The notes under the pieces: generated by a model | Told to the model about the DNA's origin: nothing | Database searches by the model: none | Seen by the model: only the letters and a program-made list of their open reading frames with translations | In this document: in pieces, positions 45,722 to 54,071 of the stretch | Layout of the letters: each line of letters opens with the position of its first letter | Position numbering within the stretch: position 1 is the stretch's first letter | Assembly: GCA_003217735.2 (NCBI GenBank) | Contig: CP031585.1 | Span: 2,405,501 to 2,469,500 of the forward strand | DNA: 64,000 nucleotides | DNA from: Marinibacterium anthonyi | Lineage (GTDB): Bacteria > Pseudomonadota > Alphaproteobacteria > Rhodobacterales > Rhodobacteraceae | Reading direction: 5' to 3' | Position numbers and translations under genes: made by a program

Positions 45722-46816
45722 ATGGGACACAAGGTCGGAGACATAGCGGCAGCACTGGACGCGACGCTGGAAGGCGACGCAAGTGTCGAGATCACCCATG
45801 CCGCCGAACCCGCGGCGGCCGACGAGATGGCGCTGGCCCTGGCGATGTCGCCCAAATACGCCGAGGCGCTGTCGGCCGGAAAGGCCCGCGCCGCCATCGT
45901 CTGGCCGGGGGCGGACTGGCGCGCCATGGGGCTTGAGGCAGCGATCATCGCGCCGCGCGCACGGGTCGCCATGGCCGGCCTCACCCGGATCTTCGATCCG
46001 GGGCAGGGCTATGGCGCGGGCATCCACCCCCAGGCATTGGTCGATCCCACCGCCGAGCTGGGCGATGACGTGTCGGTCGGGCCGTTTTCCGTCATCGCCG
46101 CCGGCGCGAAGATCGGCGCCGGAACGGTCATCGGGCCGCTTTGCTACGTGGGGACGGACGTGCGCATAGGTCCCGGATCCTTCCTGCGCGAACATGTCAG
46201 CATCGGCGCCCGCGCCCGCATCGGCGCGCGCTTCATCGCCCAGCCCGGGGCCCGGGTGGGCGGCGACGGATTTTCCTTCGTGACGCCCGAGAAATCCAAC
46301 GTGGAAGCCGCGCGCGAAGACTTTGGCGCCAGCGAGGCGGCGGGCGAAGGTCAGGCCTATCTGCGGATCCATTCGCTGGGGGGCGTGGTGATCGGCGACG
46401 ATGTCGAGATGGGGGCCAACAGCGCCGTCGACAGCGGCACGGTCCGGCCCACGCAGATCGGCAACGGCACCAAGATCGACAACCTTGCCCAGGTGGGACA
46501 CAATGTCATCGTCGGCCACGACACGCTGCTGTGCGGCCAGGTCGGGCTGGCCGGGTCCTGCCGGGTGGGCAACAACGTCGTGCTGGGCGGCCAGGTCGGT
46601 GCGGCCGACAATATCTTTATCGGCGATGGGGTTGTGGCCGCCGGCGCCACCAAGATCACCGGCAATGTGCCCGCCGGCCGGATCATCATGGGCTACCCGG
46701 CGACCAAGATGGATACCCAGGTGTCCATGTACAAGGCGATGCGCCGTCTGCCCAGGCTGATGACCGACTTCGCCGAACTGCAAAAGGCGGTTTCCAAGCT
46801 GATCCCGAAGGATTAA
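45722..46816 (+). CDS. lpxD: UDP-3-O-acylglucosamine N-acyltransferase
   Basis: A 364-residue LpxD, which adds the N-linked 3-hydroxyacyl chain to UDP-3-O-acyl-glucosamine in lipid A synthesis. An N-terminal uridine-binding domain is followed by a left-handed beta-helix of hexapeptide repeats (VSVGPFSVIAAGAKIGAGTV and similar). The catalytic His260 sits in QVGHNVIVGHD. It is somewhat longer than E. coli LpxD. It is not beside fabZ-lpxA-lpxB; instead it heads a unit with an acyl carrier protein (42 nt later) and a ketosynthase. Confidence 0.95.
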   Translation: MGHKVGDIAAALDATLEGDASVEITHAAEPAAADEMALALAMSPKYAEALSAGKARAAIVWPGADWRAMGLEAAIIAPRARVAMAGLTRIFDPGQGYGAGIHPQALVDPTAELGDDVSVGPFSVIAAGAKIGAGTVIGPLCYVGTDVRIGPGSFLREHVSIGARARIGARFIAQPGARVGGDGFSFVTPEKSNVEAAREDFGASEAAGEGQAYLRIHSLGGVVIGDDVEMGANSAVDSGTVRPTQIGNGTKIDNLAQVGHNVIVGHDTLLCGQVGLAGSCRVGNNVVLGGQVGAADNIFIGDGVVAAGATKITGNVPAGRIIMGYPATKMDTQVSMYKAMRRLPRLMTDFAELQKAVSKLIPKD

Positions 46817-46858
46817 GTGAGCCCGAAGACAACGGCCGGGCCAGGACGGGGGACAGGC

Positions 46859-47116
46859 ATGAGCATCGAGGATCAGGTGATCCGCATCATCGCGGAACAG
46901 GCCGTGCTGGAGCCGACCGACGTCACGCCCGACAGCACGCTGGACGATCTGGGGATCGACAGCCTGGGGCTGGTCGAAAGCATCTTCGCGATCGAGGAAG
47001 AATTCGACATATCGGTGCCGTTCAACGCGAACGAACCCACCGACAGCGGGTTCGACATCTCGACCGTGGCGGCCATCGTCGCCGGGGTCGAAAAGCTGGT
47101 CGCCGAGCAGAAATGA
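46859..47116 (+). CDS. Acyl carrier protein
   Basis: An 85-residue ACP with the 4'-phosphopantetheine attachment Ser35 in LGIDSLGLVE and the expected four-helix pattern (FAIEEEFDISVPF on helix II-III). It differs from the housekeeping AcpP and from AcpXL in the C-terminal third (FNANEPTDSGFDISTVAAIV). The ATG at 46859 is preferred to the GTG at 46817. Its position between lpxD and a ketosynthase suggests a dedicated acyl chain, perhaps for lipid A. Confidence 0.9.
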   Translation: MSIEDQVIRIIAEQAVLEPTDVTPDSTLDDLGIDSLGLVESIFAIEEEFDISVPFNANEPTDSGFDISTVAAIVAGVEKLVAEQK

Positions 47117-47135
47117 CACGCGGGACATCGGGGCA

Positions 47136-48350
47136 ATGAACATGAAACGGGTCGTGATCACCGGCGCCGGGACGATCAATGCGCTTGGTCATTCGGTCCC
47201 CGCGACGCTTGAGGCGATGCGCGAGGGCCGATGCGGTATCGGCCAGCTGGAATTCCGCGATGTCGAACGCCTTGCCATCCAGATTGGCGGGCAGGTGCGC
47301 GGCTTTGGCGCCGAGGGCCGGTTCAATCGCCAGCAGATGGCCCTGTACGACCGGTTCACCCAATTCACCCTGATCGCTGCGCACGAGGCGATGACCCAGT
47401 CCGGCATCGAATTCGTGGGCGACCTTGCGGCGCGCTCCGGCGTGGTGCTGGGCACGGCGGGCGGCGGGGTCAGCACCTGGGACGACAATTACCGGTCGGT
47501 CTATGAGGACGGCAAGAACCGGGTGCACCCCTTCGTCGTGCCCAAGCTGATGAACAACGCGGCCGCCAGCCACGTGTCGATGGAATACAACCTCAAGGGA
47601 CCGTCCTTCACCGTGTCCACCGCCTGCGCCTCGTCCAACCACGCCATGGCGCTGGCCTTCGACATGGTGCGCCGGGGCATGGCGCCTGCGATGCTGACGG
47701 GCGGTGCGGAAAGCATGCTGTGCTTTGGCGGCGTGAAGGCCTGGGAAGGGCTGCGGGTGATGTCCAAGGACGCCTGCCGCCCGTTCAGCGCCAACCGCAA
47801 CGGCATGGTCCAGGGCGAGGGCGCCGGCATCTTCGTCTTCGAGGATTACGACCACGCTAAGGCCCGTGGTGCCGAGATCCTGTGCGAGGTCGTGGGGCAG
47901 GCGATGTCGTCGGACGCCGCCGACATCGTCATGCCCTCCAAGCAGGGGGCGTCGCGCGCGATGGCCGGGGCGCTGAAGGATGCAGGGATATCGGGTGACG
48001 CTGTGGCCTACATCAACGCCCACGGCACCGGCACGGCGGCCAATGACAAGACCGAATGCGCCGCGGTGGCGGATGTCTTCGGCCCGCATGCGGACAACCT
48101 GATGATATCGTCCACCAAGTCGATGCACGGTCACCTGATCGGCGGCACCGGCGCGGTCGAGCTTCTGGCGTGCATCATGGCGGTGCGGGACGGGGTCATC
48201 GCGCCCACGATCGGTTATGAAGAAGCCGATCCGGAATGCGCGCTGGACGTGGTGCCGAACGAGGCGCGCGAGGCGAAGGTGGAATACGCGCTGTCCAACG
48301 CCTTTGCCTTCGGCGGTCTCAACGCGGTGCTGGCGGTGCGCCGGATCTGA
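47136..48350 (+). CDS. Beta-ketoacyl-ACP synthase (FabF-like)
   Basis: A 404-residue condensing enzyme of the KAS I/II family. The active-site triad is present: Cys164 in STACASSN, His in NAHGTGTAAND and His in SMHGHLIGGTGAVE. It elongates an acyl-ACP with malonyl-ACP. It follows the ACP gene by 19 nt, so the pair probably works together on a special fatty acid. No ketoreductase or dehydratase is adjacent, implying shared use of the general fatty-acid enzymes. Confidence 0.92.
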   Translation: MNMKRVVITGAGTINALGHSVPATLEAMREGRCGIGQLEFRDVERLAIQIGGQVRGFGAEGRFNRQQMALYDRFTQFTLIAAHEAMTQSGIEFVGDLAARSGVVLGTAGGGVSTWDDNYRSVYEDGKNRVHPFVVPKLMNNAAASHVSMEYNLKGPSFTVSTACASSNHAMALAFDMVRRGMAPAMLTGGAESMLCFGGVKAWEGLRVMSKDACRPFSANRNGMVQGEGAGIFVFEDYDHAKARGAEILCEVVGQAMSSDAADIVMPSKQGASRAMAGALKDAGISGDAVAYINAHGTGTAANDKTECAAVADVFGPHADNLMISSTKSMHGHLIGGTGAVELLACIMAVRDGVIAPTIGYEEADPECALDVVPNEAREAKVEYALSNAFAFGGLNAVLAVRRI

Positions 48351-48372
48351 CCCGGCGCACGCGCGGTATTGA

Positions 48373-49026
48373 TTACTGGTTCTTCACGATGTCGACGGCG
48401 TCATAACCGGCGGTAAAGCCCTTCAGCGACATGGTCAGCGTGATCGGCTTGTCCGGCGCCTGAGCCGGGACCAGGCGCACAGAGGCGGACGCCCCGGCCT
48501 TGAAGGCATCGATATCGCCCTGGGTCAGCCCTATCTGCGCGATGCAGCCGACCTGGTTGCAGAACTGGTAATTGTAGCGCTTGGCATTGCCGCCATCGAC
48601 CGAGATGGTCAGCTGACCGGGCAGGAAGGTTTCCAGCGGCACGATGACCGTGGCGCCGGCGGCGGCCTGCGCGCCTTCCAGGCGGAACAGCGACACTTCG
48701 GCGACCGGGTTGTCGGTTTCGTCCTGCAGCACCTGCACCAGCGAACAGGGGTCGGTTTCGTTTTCGGTCTTGATGCAGGCCAGGTTCCAGTCGCCGTAGG
48801 GTTCCTTGACATAACGCTGGCCCACCTGCGGGCCTTCCTGGATCGGCTGACCCATGTCCAGCGCGGGCGGATTGGCCGCCGGCGTTTCGGGCGCTGTCTG
48901 TTCCCCGGGCGCTGTCTGTTCCGTTGTGGTCCCGGGATCGGCCGGCTGCTCTGCAGTCTGGGCGGCAACGGCGCCGGTCATCAGCAGGAGCGCGGTCAGC
49001 GAAAGGGCAGTCAGGGATCTCGACAT
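48373..49026 (-). CDS. Invasion-associated locus B (IalB) family protein
   Basis: A 217-residue secreted protein of the IalB family, named from Bartonella and widespread in free-living alphaproteobacteria with unknown role. A signal peptide (residues 1-22, ending AVAAQ) precedes a Thr/Pro/Glu-rich spacer with repeated EQTAPGEQTAPE, then the IalB domain (GDWNLACIK, PCSLVQVLQDE, FCNQVGCIAQIG) with conserved cysteine pairs. The start at 49026 begins the signal peptide. It lies downstream of a predicted promoter plus terminator on the same strand (see the ncRNA entry). Confidence 0.85.
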   Translation of the reverse strand: MSRSLTALSLTALLLMTGAVAAQTAEQPADPGTTTEQTAPGEQTAPETPAANPPALDMGQPIQEGPQVGQRYVKEPYGDWNLACIKTENETDPCSLVQVLQDETDNPVAEVSLFRLEGAQAAAGATVIVPLETFLPGQLTISVDGGNAKRYNYQFCNQVGCIAQIGLTQGDIDAFKAGASASVRLVPAQAPDKPITLTMSLKGFTAGYDAVDIVKNQ

Positions 49027-49171
49027 CAAGGCCTCGCAATTGGCAGTTTTCGGGTTTGGCGACCATGTAGCATGGCCGCCGGGGAGTGTCAGGGGGGCGA
49101 AGCGGATCTGGCGTGGGAAATTTCCCGGCTGGGGTTCGGGTGGACGGCACTTGCGCCCGGGGCCGAAATGA

Positions 49172-49240
49172 GAAAAGAGGACCACGAAGGTCCCCTTTTC
49201 ATTATGATTTTCTCCCCGTCGGACCGGCCGACTTAGTTAT
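49172..49240 (-). ncRNA. Predicted small RNA or attenuated leader upstream of ialB
   Basis: A transcript starting near 49240 from the promoter at 49247-49275 would end at a hairpin with stem GGGGACC/GGTCCTC around loop TTCGT, followed by TTTTCTC (plus-strand 49177-49195 and onward). The product would be about 70 nt. It contains GGGGAGAAAATCATAATG, a ribosome-site-like stretch and an ATG inside the leader. It may be an independent sRNA, or a leader with an attenuator controlling ialB about 150 nt downstream. No known RNA family was recognised. Confidence 0.5.
49174..49195 (-). terminator. Intrinsic terminator of the predicted small RNA/ialB leader
   Basis: A seven-pair stem with one G-U pair and a UUCGU loop is followed by a U-rich tail on the minus strand. 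Confidence 0.65.
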
Positions 49241-49246
49241 GACGGA

Positions 49247-49275
49247 ACGTTACGAGAGGGTACGTCAGGCGTCAA
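49247..49275 (-). promoter_or_regulatory. Strong sigma70-type promoter
   Basis: On the minus strand TTGACG (49270-49275) and TAACGT (49247-49252) are separated by exactly 17 nt, one of the best consensus matches seen in the window. It drives the predicted small RNA or ialB leader. Confidence 0.55.
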
Positions 49276-49355
49276 TAGCTAAAGCCCGCCGCGGTGCGGA
49301 GACGTTTTTTCGCAGCTGCGGCAGCCGTGAAAACGGGCACCCCCGCCCGCCACGA

Positions 49356-49384
49356 AAAAGCCCCACCTGTCCGGGCGGGGCTTT
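49356..49384 (-). terminator. Rho-independent terminator of the gamma-glutamyltransferase gene
   Basis: Arms AAAGCCCC and GGGGCTTT flank a GC-rich loop and are followed on the minus strand by TTTTTC. It starts 24 nt after the gene's stop. Confidence 0.8.
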
Positions 49385-49407
49385 GCGGGATGTTCCGGTG
49401 GCCGGGG

Positions 49408-51201
49408 TCACCGTCCGACGGCATAGGCCTGCATCAGACGTGGCGTCGCGGCGGCGCGCAATTGTCCGTCGGGATCGCGCGCCGCGGCCGTCAGTCGACC
49501 GATCGACCAGGGTTCCGACACTTCGACGTCATGCCCGCGGGCGCGCAGCGCGGCGATGACCTCTTCGCCGACCGACGGTTCGATCATCATCCGCCCGGGT
49601 GTCGCCAGCCTGGGATAGAACGATCCGGTGAAATGCTGGGAATGGAACAGCGGCGCGTCGATCGCCTCCTGCATGTTGGTCATGCCGTGGGCCAGGCGCA
49701 GGAAGAAGATCAGCTGCCACTGGTCCTGTTGATCGCCGCCCGGGGTGCCGAAGGCCATGTGGGGCACGCCGTTCTTCAGCGCCAGCGACGGTGTCAGCGT
49801 CGTGCGCGGACGCCGTCCCGGCGCCAGGCTCGAAGCCAGGCCTTCCTGCAGCCAGAACATCTGCGCGCGGGAATTCAGCGCGAACCCCAGCCCCGGCACG
49901 ATGGGCGAGGATTGCAGCCAGCCGCCCGACGGCGTGGCCGCAACCATGTTGCCCCAGCGGTCGATCACATCCAGATGCACCGTGTCGCCGCGCCGGTTGG
50001 CCAGGTGCGCCATCGTCGGTTCGCCCGCATCGCTGCCGACCGAGACCTGCGTCAACTGCGCCGCCCGGTCGATGGCCGCCTGCGCCAGGTGTTCCAGCCC
50101 CGGGATGATGCCGGGGCGTTGTTCCAGCGACGCGGTGTCACCGATCAGCGCCGCGCGTTCTTGCGCATAGCTGTCCGACAGCAGCCGGTCGGTCGGGATG
50201 TTGTAGTAGTCCGGATCGCCGTAATAGGCCTCGCGGTCGGCATAGGTAAGCTTGATCGCCTCGACGACCGTGTGGATGAAGTCGGGATCGCCGGCCGTCA
50301 TCGCGCCGATCCCGGCCTTTTCAAGCAGCTTCAGGGTCTGCAGCAGGACCGGCCCCTGGCTCCACGGTCCCGGCTTGCACAGGGTCCAGTCGCCGTAATC
50401 CGACATCAGCGGCGTTTCCCAGGTGGCTTCCCACCCGGCCATGTCATCCGCCGTCATCACGCCCTTGCGCCGTTCGCCGGTGCCGTCCATCACGCAGGCG
50501 GTGTCCAGGTAGGACCCGATCGCCTCGGCGATGAAGCCCTTGTAGAAGCACGCGCGCGCGGCTTCGATCTGCGCCTCGCGGCCCGTGGCGGATTCCGCCT
50601 CGCTCAGCAGCCGATCCCAGGTATCGGCCAGCACCGGGTTGCGGAAGGGGCGGCCGGGTTCGGGCGCGTGGCCATCCGGCATCCAGGTGGCGGCAGAGGT
50701 CGGCCATTCCTGCCGGAACATCTCGGCCAGGCTGTCGATGGCGCCCGACACGCGGTCCAGAACCGGGTGGCCTTGACGCGCATAGTAGATCGCCGGTTCC
50801 AGCACGTCGCGCAGGGGCAGGGTGCCGTAATCGCGCAGCATCAGCATCCAGCCGTCGAAAGCGCCGGGGATCACGGTGGCCAGAAGCCCCGAGCCGGGGA
50901 TCAGGTCCAGCCCCTCGGCACGGTACTTGTCGATCGTCGCCCCCGCCGGCGCCGTGCCCTGCGCGCACAGCACGCGCACCTTGTCGTCATCGGCGGAATA
51001 GATGACGGCCGGGAATTCCCCGCCCGGGCCGTTCAGGTGCGGTTCGACCACCTGAAGCACCAGCCCCATCGCCACCGCCGCGTCGAAGGCATTGCCGCCC
51101 TTTTCCAGCAGGCCGAACCCCACGGCCGAGGCGATCCAGTGCGTCGATGTGGCGACCCCGAAGGTTCCGGTGATCTCGGGGCGGGTGGTGAACGTGGCCA
51201 T
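49408..51201 (-). CDS. Gamma-glutamyltransferase family protein
   Basis: A 597-residue Ntn-hydrolase of the gamma-glutamyltransferase family, which hydrolyses or transfers gamma-glutamyl groups. The maturation nucleophile is likely Thr407 in GDTVHLDVIDRWGNMVAATPSGG (shown to the conserved Gly pair). The N-terminal part carries GGNAFDAAVA and GPGGEFPAV. No signal peptide is visible, unlike classical periplasmic GGT, so a cytoplasmic amidohydrolase role is possible. The start at 51201 has a GGAG site; an ATG at 51225 overlaps the regulator stop. It forms a unit with the GntR regulator. Confidence 0.88.
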   Translation of the reverse strand: MATFTTRPEITGTFGVATSTHWIASAVGFGLLEKGGNAFDAAVAMGLVLQVVEPHLNGPGGEFPAVIYSADDDKVRVLCAQGTAPAGATIDKYRAEGLDLIPGSGLLATVIPGAFDGWMLMLRDYGTLPLRDVLEPAIYYARQGHPVLDRVSGAIDSLAEMFRQEWPTSAATWMPDGHAPEPGRPFRNPVLADTWDRLLSEAESATGREAQIEAARACFYKGFIAEAIGSYLDTACVMDGTGERRKGVMTADDMAGWEATWETPLMSDYGDWTLCKPGPWSQGPVLLQTLKLLEKAGIGAMTAGDPDFIHTVVEAIKLTYADREAYYGDPDYYNIPTDRLLSDSYAQERAALIGDTASLEQRPGIIPGLEHLAQAAIDRAAQLTQVSVGSDAGEPTMAHLANRRGDTVHLDVIDRWGNMVAATPSGGWLQSSPIVPGLGFALNSRAQMFWLQEGLASSLAPGRRPRTTLTPSLALKNGVPHMAFGTPGGDQQDQWQLIFFLRLAHGMTNMQEAIDAPLFHSQHFTGSFYPRLATPGRMMIEPSVGEEVIAALRARGHDVEVSEPWSIGRLTAAARDPDGQLRAAATPRLMQAYAVGR

Positions 51202-51221
51202 GCAGGGCTCCGGCTTTGATG

Positions 51222-51959
51222 TCATTTCGGGGGGCCGTCGAAGGCCCGGGCCCCCACGGCGCGGTAGAGCGAGGGGCTCCAGCGGTCAAGCACATGCGCC
51301 AGGTGCCGCGAAATCGCGCGCTCGGCGTGATCGGGGTCGCCGCCCAAAAGGTCTTCGAGCAGCGCCCGGTGTTCCGCGTCGACGCCGGCCTCCTGGAAGA
51401 ACTGGCGCGGCACTTCAAGGCTGCTGAGCGTGAAGCGATGTATATGCAGCGCGCAGCGCAACAGCAGGGGCGACAGCAGGTCCATGCCCACGGCGCTGGC
51501 CAGCGCGCAATGAAAGGCGCGGTCGATTTCGGACCCCAGGTAAAGGTCGTCCGTGCGATGGGCCGCCGACATCTGGTCGATCAGACCGTCGAGTGTCTCG
51601 CGGTGAGTGCCGATATCGCTGACCGCCAGCTGACGCGCCACGCCGCGTTCGATGGACAGCCGCACGCGCACCATCTCGACCGCCTCGGCATGGCTGGTTT
51701 CGGTCACGCGGGTGCCGCGATAGCCTGACCGGCGCACCAGCCCGTCGTCGTCCAGCCGCAAAAGCGCTTCGCGGACGGTGCCCTGGCTGCACCCGAACCG
51801 GGCGGACAGATCGGTTTCCAGAAGCTGGTGATCGGGCGTGAGCTGCCGGAACAGGATCGCCCTTTTCAGCGCCGCATAGACCAGTTCGGACTTCTTCCCG
51901 CCGATGTTCGGCAGGCCGACGGTCATCAGATCAAGAGCTTCGGGTGAGGGTGTTGACAT
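51222..51959 (-). CDS. GntR-family transcriptional regulator (FadR/FCD subfamily)
   Basis: A 245-residue regulator with an N-terminal winged helix (LVYAALKRAILFRQL, FGCSQGTVREALLRLDDDGLV) and a C-terminal FCD effector domain with metal/ligand histidines (DRAFHCALASAVG, EHRALLEDLLGGD). Such regulators usually sense a carboxylate pathway intermediate and repress. It is divergent from the first ABC transporter operon across 87 nt that contain a palindromic site, so it probably controls both directions. The start MSTPSPE at 51959 is preferred over 51986, which lies inside the palindrome. Confidence 0.9.
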   Translation of the reverse strand: MSTPSPEALDLMTVGLPNIGGKKSELVYAALKRAILFRQLTPDHQLLETDLSARFGCSQGTVREALLRLDDDGLVRRSGYRGTRVTETSHAEAVEMVRVRLSIERGVARQLAVSDIGTHRETLDGLIDQMSAAHRTDDLYLGSEIDRAFHCALASAVGMDLLSPLLLRCALHIHRFTLSSLEVPRQFFQEAGVDAEHRALLEDLLGGDPDHAERAISRHLAHVLDRWSPSLYRAVGARAFDGPPK

Positions 51960-51980
51960 AACGGGTTTCACGCTTCCTAC

Positions 51981-52000
51981 TATCAATATCGATATTAATA
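51981..52000. promoter_or_regulatory. Palindromic operator between gntR and ABC transporter genes
   Basis: A 20-bp site with a perfect core AATATCGATATT (51985-51996) and one mismatched pair in the flanks, in an AT-rich patch of a GC-rich genome. It lies 22 nt upstream of the regulator start and 47 nt from the transporter start. It is probably the autoregulatory site of the adjacent GntR protein. Confidence 0.6.
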
Positions 52001-52046
52001 AGAAACCACGATGTCCAGATCTTTGTGGTCGGAGAGCTGACGAATA

Positions 52047-53030
52047 ATGGCGCTTTTACGGGTTGAAAACCTGGCAATCGACATGAACCGGGACGGGGGA
52101 ACGACGCGTCTTGTGCATGACGCGCACTTCACCGTGGAGCGGGGAGAAACGGTTGCGATCGTTGGGGAATCCGGATCCGGCAAGTCGATCTCGGCGCTCG
52201 CCGTGATGGGTCTGCTGCCAGAGGGGCTTGAGATCGGCGCGGGACAGATCCTGTTCGACGGACAGGACCTGGGCCGGGTTTCACCGCAGGCGCACAATGA
52301 TCTTCGCGGCAGCAGAATCGCGATGATCTTCCAGGAGCCGATGACTTCGTTGAACCCGGTCCGGTCGATCGAGCGTCAGCTGACCGAGGGGATGCGCCTA
52401 AAATTGAGGCTGGGGCGGCGCGAGGCGCGGGCGAGGGCGCTGGAATTGCTGAAGGAAGTGGGAATCTCGGACCCAGAACGCCGGTTGAAACAATTCCCCC
52501 ATCAGCTGTCGGGCGGGATGCGGCAACGGGTGATGATCGCCATCGCGCTGTCGTGCAAGCCCGACCTGATCCTGGCGGACGAACCGACCACCGCGCTGGA
52601 TGTCACGATCCAGGCACAGATCCTGTCGCTGACCTCGCGGCTGTGCCGCGATCACGGGGTGGGTCTGGTGCTGATCACCCATAACCTGGGCATCGTGGCG
52701 CGCCACGCGCAGAAGGTTGCGGTCATGTATGGCGGCCGCGTGGTCGAACGCGCCACGGCGCGCGATCTGTATCGCAATCCGCGCCATCCCTACACCCAGG
52801 GGCTGCTGGCGTCGGTCCCGCGGCTGGACCTGCCGCGCGACACGCCCCTGCGGCCCGTGCCCGGCGCGCCGCCCGATCCCACGGTGCCCTTGCCCGGCTG
52901 CCGGTTCCACCCGCGCTGTCCCAGGGCGACGCAGGTCTGCACCGAAAAGGTGCCCGATTTCACCAGCGCCGGCGGTCACGAAGTCGCCTGCTGGAACACC
53001 GACGTCCAGAAGGAAGGGGCGGCGGCATGA
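52047..53030 (+). CDS. Peptide/nickel-type ABC transporter ATP-binding protein (DppD-like)
   Basis: A 327-residue ATPase of the oligopeptide importer family with Walker [10 protein letters not shown]-loop [10 protein letters not shown], signature LSGGMRQR, Walker [13 protein letters not shown] and the C-terminal oligopeptide/dipeptide ABC domain ([21 protein letters not shown]) containing cysteines. It powers the first transporter of the locus together with the next gene, which it overlaps by 4 nt. Confidence 0.93.
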   Translation: MALLRVENLAIDMNRDGGTTRLVHDAHFTVERGETVAIVGESGSGKSISALAVMGLLPEGLEIGAGQILFDGQDLGRVSPQAHNDLRGSRIAMIFQEPMTSLNPVRSIERQLTEGMRLKLRLGRREARARALELLKEVGISDPERRLKQFPHQLSGGMRQRVMIAIALSCKPDLILADEPTTALDVTIQAQILSLTSRLCRDHGVGLVLITHNLGIVARHAQKVAVMYGGRVVERATARDLYRNPRHPYTQGLLASVPRLDLPRDTPLRPVPGAPPDPTVPLPGCRFHPRCPRATQVCTEKVPDFTSAGGHEVACWNTDVQKEGAAA

Positions 53031-54025
53031 CCGGGAACCAACCGCTTTTGCAGGTCGAGGATCTGCGCGTCAGCTTTCCGATCCGGCGCGGCATCCTGAA
53101 CCGTCAGGTGGCCGAGGTGCGCGCGGTCGATGGTGTCAGCTTCAGCATCAAGCGGGGCAGCGCCTTTGGGCTGGTGGGAGAATCCGGCTGCGGCAAGACC
53201 ACCGTCGCGCGGGCCGTGCTGCAGCTGGTCGACATTGCATCCGGCACCATCCGCTATGACGGCGCCGATGTCGCGCAGATGGGGGCGCCGGCGCTCAAGC
53301 AGTTCCGCAGCAAGGTGCAGGCGGTGTTCCAGGACCCGTTTTCGTCGCTGAACCCGCGCATGACGGTGGGGCGCATCCTGTCCGAACCGATGCGCGTGCA
53401 TCGCCTGTTGCCCGATAGCCAGATCAAGGCCGAAGTCGCCCGGCTGCTGGACATCTGCGGCCTGCCGTCGGCTTTCGCCGACCTGTTCCCGCACGAGATG
53501 TCGGGCGGCCAGCGCCAGCGGGTGGGCATTGCCCGCGCGCTGTCGATGAAGCCGGACCTGATCGTCTGTGACGAGGCGGTCTCGGCCCTGGACGTGTCGA
53601 TCCAGGCGCAGATCATCAACCTGCTGGAAGAATTGCAGCGGGAACTGGGGCTGACCTACCTGTTCATCGGGCATGACCTGTCGGTCGTGCGTCACCTGTG
53701 TGACGAGGTCGCCGTGATGTACCTGGGCCGTGTCGCGGAAACGGCGCCGTCCGACCCGCTGTTCGCCCGGCCGATGCACCCCTACACACAGGCGCTGATC
53801 GACGCCGTCCCGCATCCGGACCCGGATTACGAGGCAGGGCGCGAGATCGTGCCGCTGGAAGGCGAGGTGCCAAGCCCCGCCAACCCGCCTTCGGGCTGCC
53901 ATTTCCACCCGCGGTGTCCGATCGCCATCGACCGCTGCCGCCACGAGATCCCGCATCTCGATCCGGTCGAGCCGCGGCACATGGCGGCCTGCTGGAAGGC
54001 CGGCGCGCTGGTGCCGTCCGATTGA
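53027..54025 (+). CDS. Peptide-type ABC transporter ATP-binding protein (DppF-like)
   Basis: A 332-residue ATPase, partner of the preceding one. Walker [11 protein letters not shown]-loop [11 protein letters not shown], signature [15 protein letters not shown] and Walker [13 protein letters not shown] are visible; the Ala in DEAVSALD is typical of the DppF/OppF branch. The C-terminal oligo_HPY region has CHFHPRCP. A 46-nt gap separates it from the binding-protein gene. Confidence 0.93.
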   Translation: MTGNQPLLQVEDLRVSFPIRRGILNRQVAEVRAVDGVSFSIKRGSAFGLVGESGCGKTTVARAVLQLVDIASGTIRYDGADVAQMGAPALKQFRSKVQAVFQDPFSSLNPRMTVGRILSEPMRVHRLLPDSQIKAEVARLLDICGLPSAFADLFPHEMSGGQRQRVGIARALSMKPDLIVCDEAVSALDVSIQAQIINLLEELQRELGLTYLFIGHDLSVVRHLCDEVAVMYLGRVAETAPSDPLFARPMHPYTQALIDAVPHPDPDYEAGREIVPLEGEVPSPANPPSGCHFHPRCPIAIDRCRHEIPHLDPVEPRHMAACWKAGALVPSD

Positions 54026-54071
54026 ACCACCACCACTCACGTCAAAAACGCAAAAAGACAGGGAGACTATC

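Noticed and set aside
46859-47116. AcpXL, the long-chain lipid A acyl carrier of rhizobia
   Set aside because: The C-terminal third does not match AcpXL, and the companion fabZXL, fabXL and lpxXL genes are missing.
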